Shown in pieces: positions 1 to 7,543 of a DNA stretch of 64,000 nt (position 1 is its first letter; every line of letters begins with the position of its first letter). The stretch is from Salipaludibacillus keqinensis (GTDB taxonomy: Bacteria; Bacillota; Bacilli; Bacillales; Salisediminibacteriaceae). The position numbers were made by a program, and so were the translations under genes. The DNA lies in the NCBI RefSeq assembly GCF_003226325.1, contig NZ_PDOD01000001.1, forward strand, positions 1,178,001 through 1,242,000. The letters run 5' to 3'. Below the pieces are notes generated by a model, which was not told where the DNA came from, ran no database searches, and saw nothing but the letters and a program-made list of their open reading frames with translations.

Positions 1-1
1 T

Positions 2-289
2 GAGACCATGCGTGTATATGTCATTGGCAATCCACTTTTCTTTAATTACATTGCCAATGAAGGGACTCTAATAGGTACAACAACGACTCAAAGTAGAGAA
101 GAACCAGTCATCATGCTAGATGCACCTATTTATCAAGGGAGCAGTGGAAGTCCAGTTATCAATCAAGATGGTAACGTGATTGGCGTCGTGTATGCTACGA
201 CAAGAGTTGACCATGACGGATCGCGAACGAAAGTAGGCTTGGCTATTTCTGTTGATGACTTCAAACAATATGTAGATTTGGAAGATTGA
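2..289 (+). CDS. Trypsin-like serine protease, C-terminal part (5' end outside window)
   Basis: The reading frame is open to the left edge, so only the C-terminal ~96 residues are visible and the ATG at 8 is probably internal. The segment carries the hallmark GSSGSPV, containing the nucleophilic serine of chymotrypsin-fold (S1, HtrA-like) proteases, preceded by a GNP turn resembling the oxyanion-region AIGNP of HtrA enzymes and followed by the conserved 'VIGVVYA' strand. It ends soon after the catalytic domain, so no C-terminal PDZ domain is present. His and Asp of the triad must lie upstream of the window. The substrate and any signal peptide cannot be judged. It is followed by a strong terminator, so it is the last gene of its unit. 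Confidence 0.8.
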   Translation, partial: ETMRVYVIGNPLFFNYIANEGTLIGTTTTQSREEPVIMLDAPIYQGSSGSPVINQDGNVIGVVYATTRVDHDGSRTKVGLAISVDDFKQYVDLED

Positions 290-342
290 CTGACAGTTCG
301 ATAACTTGGTTAAGGTGACTTTTATCCTTGAGCATTTATTTT

Positions 343-370
343 AAAGCAGCCTTTTTGGCTGCTTTTTTTA
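343..370 (+). terminator. Rho-independent terminator after protease gene
   Basis: AAGCAGCC, a T-rich loop and GGCTGCTT form an 8-bp stem followed by a run of seven T. It lies 54 bases after the protease stop. Confidence 0.9.
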
Positions 371-534
371 TATAGAAAGAATTTATAAAACCATTTTCGT
401 TCGCTCTAAGTTAATTTTTAAAAATTATAAAGAGAAGTCGCCATGATCACCTGCTATTTGAATTTGTCCAATCAGTACTAGGTTGTGGACATAGAATAAA
501 GCATAAAGGCTTTTGAGAGGCAGGTGGTAAAACT

Positions 535-603
535 ATGACTTTTATCCTCATCGTTGTGATGTTTGTACTGTTAATCATTGTAGGTTTATCTTATATTAAA
601 TAG
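535..603 (+). CDS. YjcZ-like 22-residue membrane peptide
   Basis: A 22-codon ORF preceded by GGCAGGTGG at a suitable distance. The peptide is almost wholly hydrophobic (MTFILIVVMFVLLIIVG then LSYIK) and matches the 'FxLIVVxFxLLIIVG' core of the YjcZ family of tiny sporulation/membrane peptides in Bacillaceae, but lacks their usual Gly/Tyr-rich N-terminal extension. It would form a single membrane helix. Its function is unknown; YjcZ-type peptides are sporulation-associated in Bacillus. It stands alone between a terminator and a gene-free stretch. Confidence 0.6.
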   Translation: MTFILIVVMFVLLIIVGLSYIK

Positions 604-870
604 TTTAAATTGAGGGGGCTGGTAATATAAGATTCTTACTCACACAGAGATATATTGAAAGATTTGAATCGGTAGAAACATGCATTCAGAGGAAAGACAG
701 TGCTGAATGATGTGATTTTATAAATTATAACTATTTTCTAGATTTATGTTGATGCACAATTGGTGAGATTGCTTTGATCTGGGAGATCAACATAATTCCA
801 AAGGTTTTGCCTACGAACAGTTTGCTCCAATCCAGGATGTAAGCTGTCCTTTTTCAAAAACAATATCAAT
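604..870. other. Gene-free stretch
   Basis: No ORF with a credible ribosome binding site or family resemblance is visible on either strand. The only structure is a short dyad TGATCT-ggg-AGATCA near 774-788. The stretch ends at the shared terminator hairpin. Confidence 0.5.
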
Positions 871-906
871 AATAAGAGCATGTCTCTCAAAAGACATGCT
901 CTTATT
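871..906. terminator. Terminator of the LuxR-type gene (hairpin symmetric)
   Basis: A 14-bp perfect inverted repeat (AATAAGAGCATGTC / GACATGCTCTTATT) with an 8-base loop, ending 20 bases after the stop of the minus-strand regulator gene. The A/T-rich stem ends give T-rich 3' tails in both directions. Confidence 0.8.
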
Positions 907-925
907 ATATGAAGGTTATACATTT

Positions 926-1624
926 TTATCTGTAGCAATCGACCCATCCATTGCGAATCGTCTTTACAGTCACATCTGTGCGATCTTTAGCTTTCATCTT
1001 TTTTAATAAGGAGGACATAATGGTTGAAACGGTCGACCGAGCGAAATGCATTTTCTCTGCGATCTCTGAGTTGTTATTTCCTTCTAAAAGAAGTTGAAGA
1101 ACTTGATGATCTCTTTCAGTAAGGTCAACGGTAATTTTATTTTTATTTAAATGCATTTGTTTAATAGGCGTAGAATAGGACTTTAAGAAAGCCAGCTCAC
1201 AACTTATATCTTTGTGCAAGTCTTGATCTAAATAAACACCTGTTTTTAAAATGGATTCCAGTACAAAGTCCGAATGAGAACTAAGTAATGAAAGAGAAAC
1301 GATTCCATTAATAGGTAATAGTAAATATTTCAGCAATTGTTTATCATCTGTATTTTGAACAACGAGGACAGTTTTTGAATGTTCATCAGTTAAATGGAGT
1401 TGCTTTTCCAAAAATTCTTTTGTTTGCTCGCTATATCCTTCTACGGCATAAAAGACCCAGTTCTTTTTCTCAACATTATCAATAGAGATAAGGTTATTAT
1501 CGCGAGAGTTATTTAAATAGTTATCAATGCTTTCTTTTAAAGAGTAAAAGATCATGTCTTTCGGATCGTTAAACATGACATTAAAATGAAAGGTGTTCAC
1601 TCGGGAATCGTTAATATTAATCAT
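926..1624 (-). CDS. LuxR-type (NarL/FixJ HTH) transcriptional regulator
   Basis: 232 residues. The C-terminal ~65 residues form a clear LuxR/GerE helix-turn-helix: 'LTERDHQVLQLLLEG', then 'SEIAEKMHFARSTVSTIMSSLLKKM', then 'TDVTVKTIRNGW'. The N-terminal ~160 residues do not show the DD...D...K signature of a phosphoacceptor receiver domain, so the input is probably not a classical histidine kinase. The start at 1624 is supported by GAGGAGG seven bases upstream; an ATG four bases earlier is out of frame. The transcript is preceded by a c-di-GMP-I-like riboswitch and a terminator, so expression is probably set by intracellular c-di-GMP. This pattern suggests a role in the motile/sessile switch, but no target is visible. 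Monocistronic. Confidence 0.8.
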   Translation of the reverse strand: MININDSRVNTFHFNVMFNDPKDMIFYSLKESIDNYLNNSRDNNLISIDNVEKKNWVFYAVEGYSEQTKEFLEKQLHLTDEHSKTVLVVQNTDDKQLLKYLLLPINGIVSLSLLSSHSDFVLESILKTGVYLDQDLHKDISCELAFLKSYSTPIKQMHLNKNKITVDLTERDHQVLQLLLEGNNNSEIAEKMHFARSTVSTIMSSLLKKMKAKDRTDVTVKTIRNGWVDCYR

Positions 1625-1707
1625 GCATAAGCCTCCTCAAGTATAGATTACAAATTAAATAATCATACTATGTCAGCTCATTGCCTGCATAGGAATTATA
1701 TGTTTAT

Positions 1708-1741
1708 AAAAACAAAAAGCACATCCTAGTAACAGGATGTG
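1708..1741 (-). terminator. Intrinsic terminator of the riboswitch expression platform
   Basis: On the minus strand CACATCCT-gttact-AGGATGTG is followed by CTTTTTGTTTTT. The 5' arm can alternatively pair upstream: CAGGAT (plus 1743-1748) with ATCCTG (plus 1733-1738), forming an antiterminator that excludes the terminator. The hairpin is about 84 bases ahead of the regulator start codon, so it acts as an attenuator. Confidence 0.8.
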
Positions 1742-1747
1742 AATCCT

Positions 1748-1842
1748 GAAACGGCAACTGGCTGGCATAGCAATCAATAGAATTGCTTTAGCCCCTTTAG
1801 CTTTGCGTCACTATGTTTCCATAGTTTTGCCACAAACGTTCC
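1748..1842 (-). promoter_or_regulatory. Cyclic di-GMP-I (GEMM) riboswitch aptamer
   Basis: Read on the minus strand, the segment has the class landmarks in order: GGCAAAAC, a GAAA tetraloop hairpin (CTATGGAAACATAG), the invariant GACGCAAAGC, a second arm with GGGGCTAAAGCAAT...ATTGCT, ATGCCAGCCAG and a closing TTGCCG. An outer P1 helix can form between GGAACG (plus 1837-1842) and CGTTTC (plus 1748-1753). It is followed directly by antiterminator/terminator segments and then by the LuxR-type gene. Whether ligand turns the gene on or off cannot be decided by eye. Confidence 0.85.
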
Positions 1843-2039
1843 AATAATTAATTTCCCTAAAATAGAAATACTTACTTAAGTATTTATATCATATAAATCT
1901 TACAATATTTTTCCTCATAATTCAACAATTTTCTGATTTTATGTATTAAACAGCTATGTTTAAGGAGTGTTTAATAGGTGAATAACATGATATGAATGAT
2001 TTTAAACTATTTGTCGTGAATTTAGGAGGCGAAATTTCA

Positions 2040-2555
2040 ATGAAAAAGAGTCAGATAGACCAATTACACAAATTATTATTAGATGTGAAAAAAGATTATG
2101 AAGAAACACTTAATAAAACAGATAGTGACCAAGACAATTCCATAGAAACGGATGAACTTTCTCATGCTACAAACCATCCTGGGGATCATGGAACAGAGCT
2201 ATTCGAACGTCAAAGAGATTTAGCGATAGATCAAAATACGGCTAACAAACTTGAAGAAGTAAACGATGCGTTAACATTGATAGATGAAGGCAAATATGGA
2301 ATCTGTCAAGAGTGCGGCAATGAAATTCCTTTTGAACGTTTAGAGCTTATTCCCATGACTGCATATTGTGTGGATCATGCTCAAGAAAATAGCAGATCAC
2401 AAAAAAGACCAGTAGAAGAAAGTGTAACTAGTCCGTTAGATCCGAACAATACCTCATACAAAGAAGAGCTAAGGCAAGACTCTTGGGAGAAAATAGATGA
2501 TCATGGGACATCAGATTCACCGGCCGATCGCTTTGATACGAAAGAAAATTACTAA
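2040..2555 (+). CDS. yteA: YteA-family DksA/TraR zinc-finger protein
   Basis: 171 residues from the ATG at 2040, chosen because AGGAGGCG lies ten bases upstream; an ATG at 1992 lacks a site. The N-terminal half is an acidic coiled-coil-like helix pair with the family motif 'ELSHATNHPGDHGTELFERQRD'. Around residues 93-118 a DksA/TraR-type finger reads CQEC, then 17 residues, then CVDH, so the fourth zinc ligand is His or is lost; degenerate fingers are common in this family. DksA-like proteins act in the RNA polymerase secondary channel, whereas YteA-type proteins in Bacillus are of unclear function and linked to sporulation. A terminator follows immediately, so the gene is monocistronic. Confidence 0.85.
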   Translation: MKKSQIDQLHKLLLDVKKDYEETLNKTDSDQDNSIETDELSHATNHPGDHGTELFERQRDLAIDQNTANKLEEVNDALTLIDEGKYGICQECGNEIPFERLELIPMTAYCVDHAQENSRSQKRPVEESVTSPLDPNNTSYKEELRQDSWEKIDDHGTSDSPADRFDTKENY

Positions 2556-2568
2556 GAGAAATAAAGGA

Positions 2569-2602
2569 AACATGCATCCACATTGGGTGCATGTTTTTTC
2601 TG
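2569..2602 (+). terminator. Terminator after yteA
   Basis: AACATGCA...TGCATGTT stem with a T6 tail, starting 14 bases after the stop codon. Confidence 0.85.
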
Positions 2603-2713
2603 GTTAGTTACTTGTTTCGTGAGAGAAATAAAGAACTACAAGGAGGGTTGCATAAACTATAATTCTTCATAAAACCAACATGTCCATTTAATTTGACGGG
2701 TTTGATTAACTAC

Positions 2714-2763
2714 TTAAAAAAGAACCCTTGCTTAGAAGATGTTCTTCAGAAAGCAAAGGTTCC
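2714..2763 (-). terminator. Terminator of pssA
   Basis: Read on the minus strand: GAACCTTTGCTT, a 17-base loop, AAGCAAGGGTTC, then TTTTTT. It lies about 40 bases beyond the pssA stop codon. Confidence 0.8.
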
Positions 2764-2800
2764 ATTACATTTAATTTATCACGCTCGGCTTAAAAATCAG

Positions 2801-3493
2801 CTATTTCGTACTTAAGCGTTTTTTCTTTAGCAAAAAGTGTATAAGCATAAACGCTAAATATACTAAAATAGCAACGATGATCCAATTAGAGTACTCAATA
2901 GAAGCATTGTATCTTGTTACCACTAAGAGTGAAATAAGCAACGCAGTGATAATCGTTCCATATTTAGGAATTGGAACTTCTTTAAGACTGGGGATTTTCA
3001 GTTTGCTGACCATCAATACGCATAACAAAGTATAAATAGCCGAAAGGGCTGCTTGAGGAACGATAAAATTAAAAATCGTCAATAATGCAATCACTCCACC
3101 AGCGGCAGTTATTGGAACGCCAGTAAAGTAACCTTTCGTTGATGTTTCTTCATCAATATTAAATCTTGCTAATCTTATCGCACCAAAAACGGGGAACATA
3201 CCAGCAATAATCAAGCCTATCATGCCCATATTTGAAAAGGTCGTGCCAAAAATAAGAATGGCTGGTGCAACTCCAAACGTTACAATATCAGCCAAGGAAT
3301 CTAATTCTTTCCCGAATGCGGATTCTACTCCTAGTTTTCTGGCCATCCAACCATCCATGCTATCTAACATCATCCCAATTAAGATGAAGATTGCTGCATT
3401 TTGATAATCCCCTAAAAACGAAGAGCCTATCGATAAAAAACCAAAAATCAGATTTGACATCGTGATGCCATTAGGTATATTTCTTTTCAACAA
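2801..3493 (-). CDS. pssA: CDP-diacylglycerol--serine O-phosphatidyltransferase
   Basis: 230-residue polytopic membrane protein that makes phosphatidylserine, the precursor of phosphatidylethanolamine. The complete CDP-alcohol phosphotransferase signature D-G-x2-A-R-x8-G-x3-D-x3-D is present with D47, G48, A51, R52, G61, D65 and D69. About seven hydrophobic segments follow the type II bacterial PssA pattern. The start is taken as TTG at 3493, with GAGG about ten bases upstream; no ATG stands before residue 12. In B. subtilis pssA is followed by ybfM and psd; here it is alone and ended by its own terminator, so the decarboxylase gene must lie elsewhere. Confidence 0.93.
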   Translation of the reverse strand: MLKRNIPNGITMSNLIFGFLSIGSSFLGDYQNAAIFILIGMMLDSMDGWMARKLGVESAFGKELDSLADIVTFGVAPAILIFGTTFSNMGMIGLIIAGMFPVFGAIRLARFNIDEETSTKGYFTGVPITAAGGVIALLTIFNFIVPQAALSAIYTLLCVLMVSKLKIPSLKEVPIPKYGTIITALLISLLVVTRYNASIEYSNWIIVAILVYLAFMLIHFLLKKKRLSTK

Positions 3494-3772
3494 GTAATCA
3501 CGTCCTCATTCAATTGCTTTTTCTTTGACATTGCGTCTGCTAAACAATGTTAGTGGTTTTGTTTGCAGATCTTTTGCTTCCTTTACTTGTTTCATCTTTT
3601 TTAGTACATCAATCCTTAGTTAGGAAGGATAATAGAGAAGTGGAAATGTTGGCTATTCGTTGGTGTGAACAAATTCTTTGAAATAAATGATAACCATACA
3701 AAGTAAATTATACCTTTTCGTATAAGTATATACAATTACTATCATACTAATTTTGCAGAGGAGGTGGTGAAA

Positions 3773-3904
3773 TTGGGCAGGGACCGTCAAGAAAAAAAGC
3801 TAAAGCAGTCGAAAAAAGTTGAGAGTGATCGCGATCAATCTATACACTACAAAGGTGCAACTCAATTAGAAGGACCAGACGACGCTAGAAAAAGAAATAA
3901 GTAA
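3773..3904 (+). CDS. YpzI-family small basic protein (43 aa)
   Basis: A 43-codon ORF beginning with TTG five bases after GAGGAGGTG; an in-frame GTG at 3764 overlaps the binding site and is less likely. The product starts MGRDRQEKKLKQS and continues 'VESDRDQSIHYKGAT', ending 'LEGPDDARKRNK'. This is the arrangement of the short, highly charged YpzI family conserved in Bacillaceae, whose function is unknown. No membrane segment is present. It is followed by its own terminator. Confidence 0.75.
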   Translation: MGRDRQEKKLKQSKKVESDRDQSIHYKGATQLEGPDDARKRNK

Positions 3905-3907
3905 AGC

Positions 3908-3937
3908 ATCCCCATTTGTTTAACAGATGGGGTATTT
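3908..3937 (+). terminator. Terminator after the YpzI-like gene
   Basis: CCCCATTTG-tttaa-CAGATGGGG stem followed by TATTTTAG, starting six bases after the stop. Confidence 0.75.
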
Positions 3938-4144
3938 TAGTTATGTGTAGAAGAATCTTCCATGCGAAGTCATAATTTAACGAGCAGGAACTTACAAAAG
4001 AATTACTCTACTTAGCCTAATTACACCAAATGATGATGAACAAACTTTTCGATGGATCGACTAAATAATTTCGAGATATCTTCAACACATCTCATTCAGT
4101 GTGATAAAATAGCTTTATCTTATTAAGTTGTATGGAGGGGAATC

Positions 4145-5101
4145 ATGAGCATAGAAAGAGATTCATCAACAATGAAACTTTTCACACTGAATTCTAATGT
4201 CCCATTGGCTGAGGAAATTGCTGAACATATTGGAATCAAACTAGGCAAAAGTTCTATAAAAAGGTTTAGCGATGGCGAAGTTCAGATGAATATTGAGGAA
4301 ACCGTTAGAGGTTTTGATACCTATCTTATTCAATCGACGGGAGAGCCGGGAAATGAATATTTGATGGAACTTCTTATTATGATTGATGCGTTAAAGAGAG
4401 CCTCGGCTAAAACGATTAATGTAGTTATGCCGTATTATGGTTATTCAAGGCAAGATAGAAAAGCCCGTTCTAGAGAACCTATTACTGCAAAATTAATTGC
4501 TAACTTGTTAGAATCAGCTGGTGCCTCTCGAGTTATTTCAGTTGATTTACATGCTCCGCAGGTCCAAGGTTTTTTCAATATACCTGTAGATCAGTTGAAA
4601 GCGAATTCGCTTATAGCTAATTATTTTCTAGAGAAGAAGTTACAAGATATTGTCGTTGTCGCACCTGAAAATGCTGGAACAGCTAGGGCTAGAGGGTTGG
4701 CAAATAAGTTAGATGCTCCTATTGCTTTTTTAGATAAACAAAGAAATGAAGATCCCAATTCCGTCCATGGAGTGAATGTGATCGGAGATATTGAAGGAAA
4801 AACAGCGATTATTCTCGATGATATGATTGATACAGCGAGAACGGTGACCTCGGGTTCTATGGCATTATTACAGAACGGAGCCAAAGAAGTCTATGCGTGT
4901 TGTACTCACGGGGTTTTATCTGAACCTGCAGTGTCAAGAATTAGAGAATCTCAGTTAAAAGAAGTGATTATAACCAATTCAATTTATCAAGCAGATAATA
5001 AGAAAGATGATCGGATCACATCCCTCTCGATAGGTCCTTTATTAGCAGAAGGAATCATGCGAGTGCAAAGTAACGAGTCAGTTAGTACATTATTTGAATA
5101 A
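4145..5101 (+). CDS. Divergent ribose-phosphate pyrophosphokinase paralogue
   Basis: 318 residues, full family length, with GGAGGGG before the ATG. It aligns throughout with Prs (ATP + ribose 5-phosphate to PRPP + AMP): 'FSDGE' (41-45), 'PYYGYSRQDRK' (96-106), 'VDLHAPQVQGFF' (133-144) and the PRPP loop 'DDMIDTART' (225-233). Several positions invariant in housekeeping Prs differ: the PRPP loop reads TART instead of TAGT, the 'PDHGG' segment is 'PENAG' (174-178), and the flexible loop is 'DKQRNEDPN' rather than 'DKRRP'. It is therefore likely a second copy beside a canonical prs elsewhere, with altered kinetics, a regulatory role, or no activity. Single-gene unit with its own terminator. Confidence 0.85.
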   Translation: MSIERDSSTMKLFTLNSNVPLAEEIAEHIGIKLGKSSIKRFSDGEVQMNIEETVRGFDTYLIQSTGEPGNEYLMELLIMIDALKRASAKTINVVMPYYGYSRQDRKARSREPITAKLIANLLESAGASRVISVDLHAPQVQGFFNIPVDQLKANSLIANYFLEKKLQDIVVVAPENAGTARARGLANKLDAPIAFLDKQRNEDPNSVHGVNVIGDIEGKTAIILDDMIDTARTVTSGSMALLQNGAKEVYACCTHGVLSEPAVSRIRESQLKEVIITNSIYQADNKKDDRITSLSIGPLLAEGIMRVQSNESVSTLFE

Positions 5102-5110
5102 TCTTTCATG

Positions 5111-5146
5111 AAGCGACTTAATCCTTTTCGATTAAGTCGCTTTTGT
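5111..5146 (+). terminator. Terminator after the prs paralogue
   Basis: AGCGACTTAAT / ATTAAGTCGCTTTT stem-loop with a T-rich tail ten bases after the stop. Confidence 0.9.
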
Positions 5147-5179
5147 ATTGATTGCTTGTAATAATTATACTGAGGTCAA

Positions 5180-5216
5180 TAAATAAAATCGCCCCTTCAT
5201 TCAATGAAGAGGCGGT
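5180..5216 (-). terminator. Terminator of the alanine symporter gene
   Basis: Read on the minus strand, ACCGCCTCTTCATT-ga-ATGAAGGGGCGATTTTATTT forms a long near-perfect stem with a T-rich tail, just downstream of the symporter stop. Confidence 0.85.
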
Positions 5217-5223
5217 TTAGTGA

Positions 5224-6585
5224 TTATCCTACTTGTCTTGCTTGTTCTCTTTCTTCTTGACGCTTCTTTTTGAACTTTTTCGTTTCATTAACCACTACAC
5301 CCGATAGAAGGAGTAGGGCCACTAAGTTCGGGAATGCCATAAGTCCATTCATCACATCTGCAAAGCCCCAAACGATATCAAGAGAAACGACTGCCCCTAC
5401 AAACAGCGCAATAACAAATACGATGCGGTAAGGCATGGATGCTTTTCCACCGAATAGATAAGTGAAACATTTCTCTCCGAAGTAAGACCAACCAATAATA
5501 GTTGAAAACACGAAGAATAGTAAAGCAATAGCCACAATATAACCGCCAAAACCTGGAAGGAATTGTTCGAAGGCAGCGGAGGTGAGCTGGGCTGAACTAT
5601 CGAATTCATCTGCTCTTAAATACATTTGACTCATAACAAGAGCTAACCCTGTAATCGTACAAACGATAATTGTATCAATAAATACTTGAGTCATTGAGAC
5701 GAGTGCTTGTCTTGCAGGCAAATCTGTTTTTGCAGCAGCGGCGGCAATCCCACCAGTACCGAGACCGGCCTCATTGGAGAAGATACCACGGGCAACCCCT
5801 TGTTGAATAACTGCTCCAACAGCGCCCCCTGCGACGGCTTGCCCTGTAAATGCATCCGTGAAAATAAGTCCGAACGCACTTGGAACGTCGGCTACGTTCA
5901 TGAGAACAATGAGAAGACCTGCTCCTACATAAAAAATAATCATTACCGGAACAACGACGCCAACTACTTTACCGATGCTGCGAATTCCACCTATAATAAC
6001 AAGTCCCACAAGAACTGCAAGGAAAAGACCAGTAACCCAAACAGGAATATTAAAGTTCTGACTCGCAACCCCGGCAGCTTCATGAGACTGTACCATATTT
6101 CCAATACCGAAAGCGGCAACAGCTGCGAACCCGGCGAAGATAACGGCTAACCATTTCATTTTCAATCCTTTTTCAATATAATACATTGGTCCACCGGACA
6201 TTTCACCTTTTTCGTTCTTCACACGATAATGAACACCAAGAATGGCTTCACTATATTTTGTTGCCATTCCGACAAAAGCTGTAATCCACATCCAGAATAC
6301 TGCACCAGGTCCTCCGACAGCGACAGCAGAAGCAACACCTGCTATGTTTCCTGTCCCGACCGTGGCGGCTAAAGCCGTCATAAGTGCCTGGAAATGAGTG
6401 ATGTCTCCTTTTGATTTCGTATCCCCTTTTTTAAAAACTAAAGATAAGGCATAGGGTAACTGTTGAAAAGAGAAAAAGGTTAATCGAATCGTTAAATAAA
6501 GACCAGTTCCAACGAGTAAAATTATGAGAGGTAATCCCCATACTAAACCGCTAACTTGATTAATGATGTTTTCTACTGTTTCCAC
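5224..6585 (-). CDS. Sodium:alanine (amino acid:cation) symporter, AGCS family
   Basis: 453-residue integral membrane protein with about eleven hydrophobic segments. Family hallmarks are 'ALAATVGTGNIAGVASAVAVGGPGA' split over residues 71-95 (Na+/substrate site), 'GMATKYSEAILGVHYR' and 'FSNEAGLGTG'. AGCS proteins import alanine or glycine with Na+ (or H+); B. subtilis paralogues include AlsT, GlnT and YrbD, and the exact substrate cannot be decided. The lysine-rich C-terminus is cytoplasmic. The ATG is preceded by AGGAGAAG on the minus strand. The gene stands alone between its terminator and the divergently transcribed exopolysaccharide operon. Confidence 0.92.
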   Translation of the reverse strand: METVENIINQVSGLVWGLPLIILLVGTGLYLTIRLTFFSFQQLPYALSLVFKKGDTKSKGDITHFQALMTALAATVGTGNIAGVASAVAVGGPGAVFWMWITAFVGMATKYSEAILGVHYRVKNEKGEMSGGPMYYIEKGLKMKWLAVIFAGFAAVAAFGIGNMVQSHEAAGVASQNFNIPVWVTGLFLAVLVGLVIIGGIRSIGKVVGVVVPVMIIFYVGAGLLIVLMNVADVPSAFGLIFTDAFTGQAVAGGAVGAVIQQGVARGIFSNEAGLGTGGIAAAAAKTDLPARQALVSMTQVFIDTIIVCTITGLALVMSQMYLRADEFDSSAQLTSAAFEQFLPGFGGYIVAIALLFFVFSTIIGWSYFGEKCFTYLFGGKASMPYRIVFVIALFVGAVVSLDIVWGFADVMNGLMAFPNLVALLLLSGVVVNETKKFKKKRQEEREQARQVG

Positions 6586-6736
6586 TTTTTCACTTCTCCT
6601 TTTTTCTAAAATATGTATTAGCTGAATATAGAGAATATTCTATCACAAAAACTAACACACAAAGATAATTTTTAAAAATAAAATCAAATGATTTACAAGT
6701 TCTGCTATGTTCAAATGAAAAAATAGGGAAATTGTA

Positions 6737-6765
6737 TTGACTTGTTCGTTATTAAGAATTAAAAT
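6737..6765 (+). promoter_or_regulatory. Sigma-A type promoter of the exopolysaccharide operon
   Basis: TTGACT and TAAAAT separated by 17 bases, about 68 bases ahead of the chain-length gene. The spacer is occupied by one copy of a 22-bp repeated element (see repeat), so a protein bound there would block the promoter. Confidence 0.65.
6742..6763 (+). repeat. 22-bp direct repeat, copy 1 (in the eps promoter spacer)
   Basis: Begins TTGTTCGTTATTAAGAAT and is identical over 22 bases to 8227-8248. It contains an imperfect dyad TTCnTnATnAnGAA, comparable with paired GTTCTYT half-sites used by SinR in B. subtilis. Probably a regulator binding site; the protein is not proven. Confidence 0.6.
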
Positions 6766-6832
6766 GTGATAAACGAGCTAAATATACAAAATTCGTTCCA
6801 TATTTAGCACGGGAGCGGGAGGGTGGGGTTAG

Positions 6833-7543
6833 ATGAATTCTAGTAAAACGAACGAAATCCAAATTAAAAATTTCTTTGTGGCCTTGATTAGGCGATGGTG
6901 GCTCATCGTCATCATGACATTGACTATCGGTGGTGCGGGTTATCATTATTTCTCAGATAATCAACCAGTCCCTATATATTCTGCCACATCCTCTATCATT
7001 GTGTCTGAAGATAAAGTGAATATGAATACGATGAACGCACTCGTCAGTGAACCGATTGTCTTGAAAGTGGTCGCCGAGACATTAGCTATTGAACGATCAG
7101 TAAGCCAGCTTTCAGGACAAGTTTCTTCAGAAGCTGTTGAAGGATCACAAATCATCAAAGTAAGTGTTCAGGATTTATCTGCAGAACACGCAGTAACGAT
7201 AGCGAATACGTTGACATCAGTCTTTCCTGAGGTTGTTCACAATACTTTAGGCTATTCTGAGATTGAAGTTCTTTCACAAGCTGATTTAAATCAAGGAGTT
7301 AGTCAAGTGTTTACACCTAATAATAGAATAAATTACTACGGATTTATCTTAGGTGCGTTACTAGGAGTTGGGCTCGCCCTCCTATGGAACACTTTCGATA
7401 CTAAACTAAGATCTGAACGTGAGGTGGAAAGCGTATCCGAATTACCTGTCCTAGGAACTGTATCTAAAGTGACCAGGTCAACGATGAAGCAAAGTGGGAG
7501 AAAGACTAAAAGAGGCGCACTAAGGGGTGAAACGATTGTTTAG
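6833..7543 (+). CDS. Capsular/exopolysaccharide chain-length determinant (Wzz/YveK, EpsA-like)
   Basis: 236 residues with the PCP topology: cytoplasmic N-terminus, membrane segment near residues 18-37, a periplasm-facing/extracellular domain, and a second membrane segment near 166-186 followed by 'NTFDTKLRSEREVE'. The loop before TM2 has the family 'P.NRIN' pattern. In Gram-positive systems this protein activates and positions the tyrosine kinase encoded next and sets polymer length. The C-terminal cytoplasmic tail is short and basic. The start has GGGAGGGTGGGG upstream. It overlaps the following kinase gene by 17 bases, implying translational coupling. It is the first gene of the eps-like operon. 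Confidence 0.88.
   Translation: MNSSKTNEIQIKNFFVALIRRWWLIVIMTLTIGGAGYHYFSDNQPVPIYSATSSIIVSEDKVNMNTMNALVSEPIVLKVVAETLAIERSVSQLSGQVSSEAVEGSQIIKVSVQDLSAEHAVTIANTLTSVFPEVVHNTLGYSEIEVLSQADLNQGVSQVFTPNNRINYYGFILGALLGVGLALLWNTFDTKLRSEREVESVSELPVLGTVSKVTRSTMKQSGRKTKRGALRGETIV

Noticed and set aside
744-947. 67-codon minus-strand ORF overlapping the end of the LuxR-type gene
   Set aside because: No ribosome binding site, overlaps the terminator hairpin and the 3' end of a real gene in another frame, no family features.
3504-3593. 29-codon minus-strand ORF just upstream of pssA
   Set aside because: Only an A-rich stretch before its ATG, no binding site; composition not distinctive.
5707-6150. 147-codon plus-strand ORF antisense to the alanine symporter
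   Set aside because: Complement of conserved membrane-protein codons; translation is low-complexity and without start signals.
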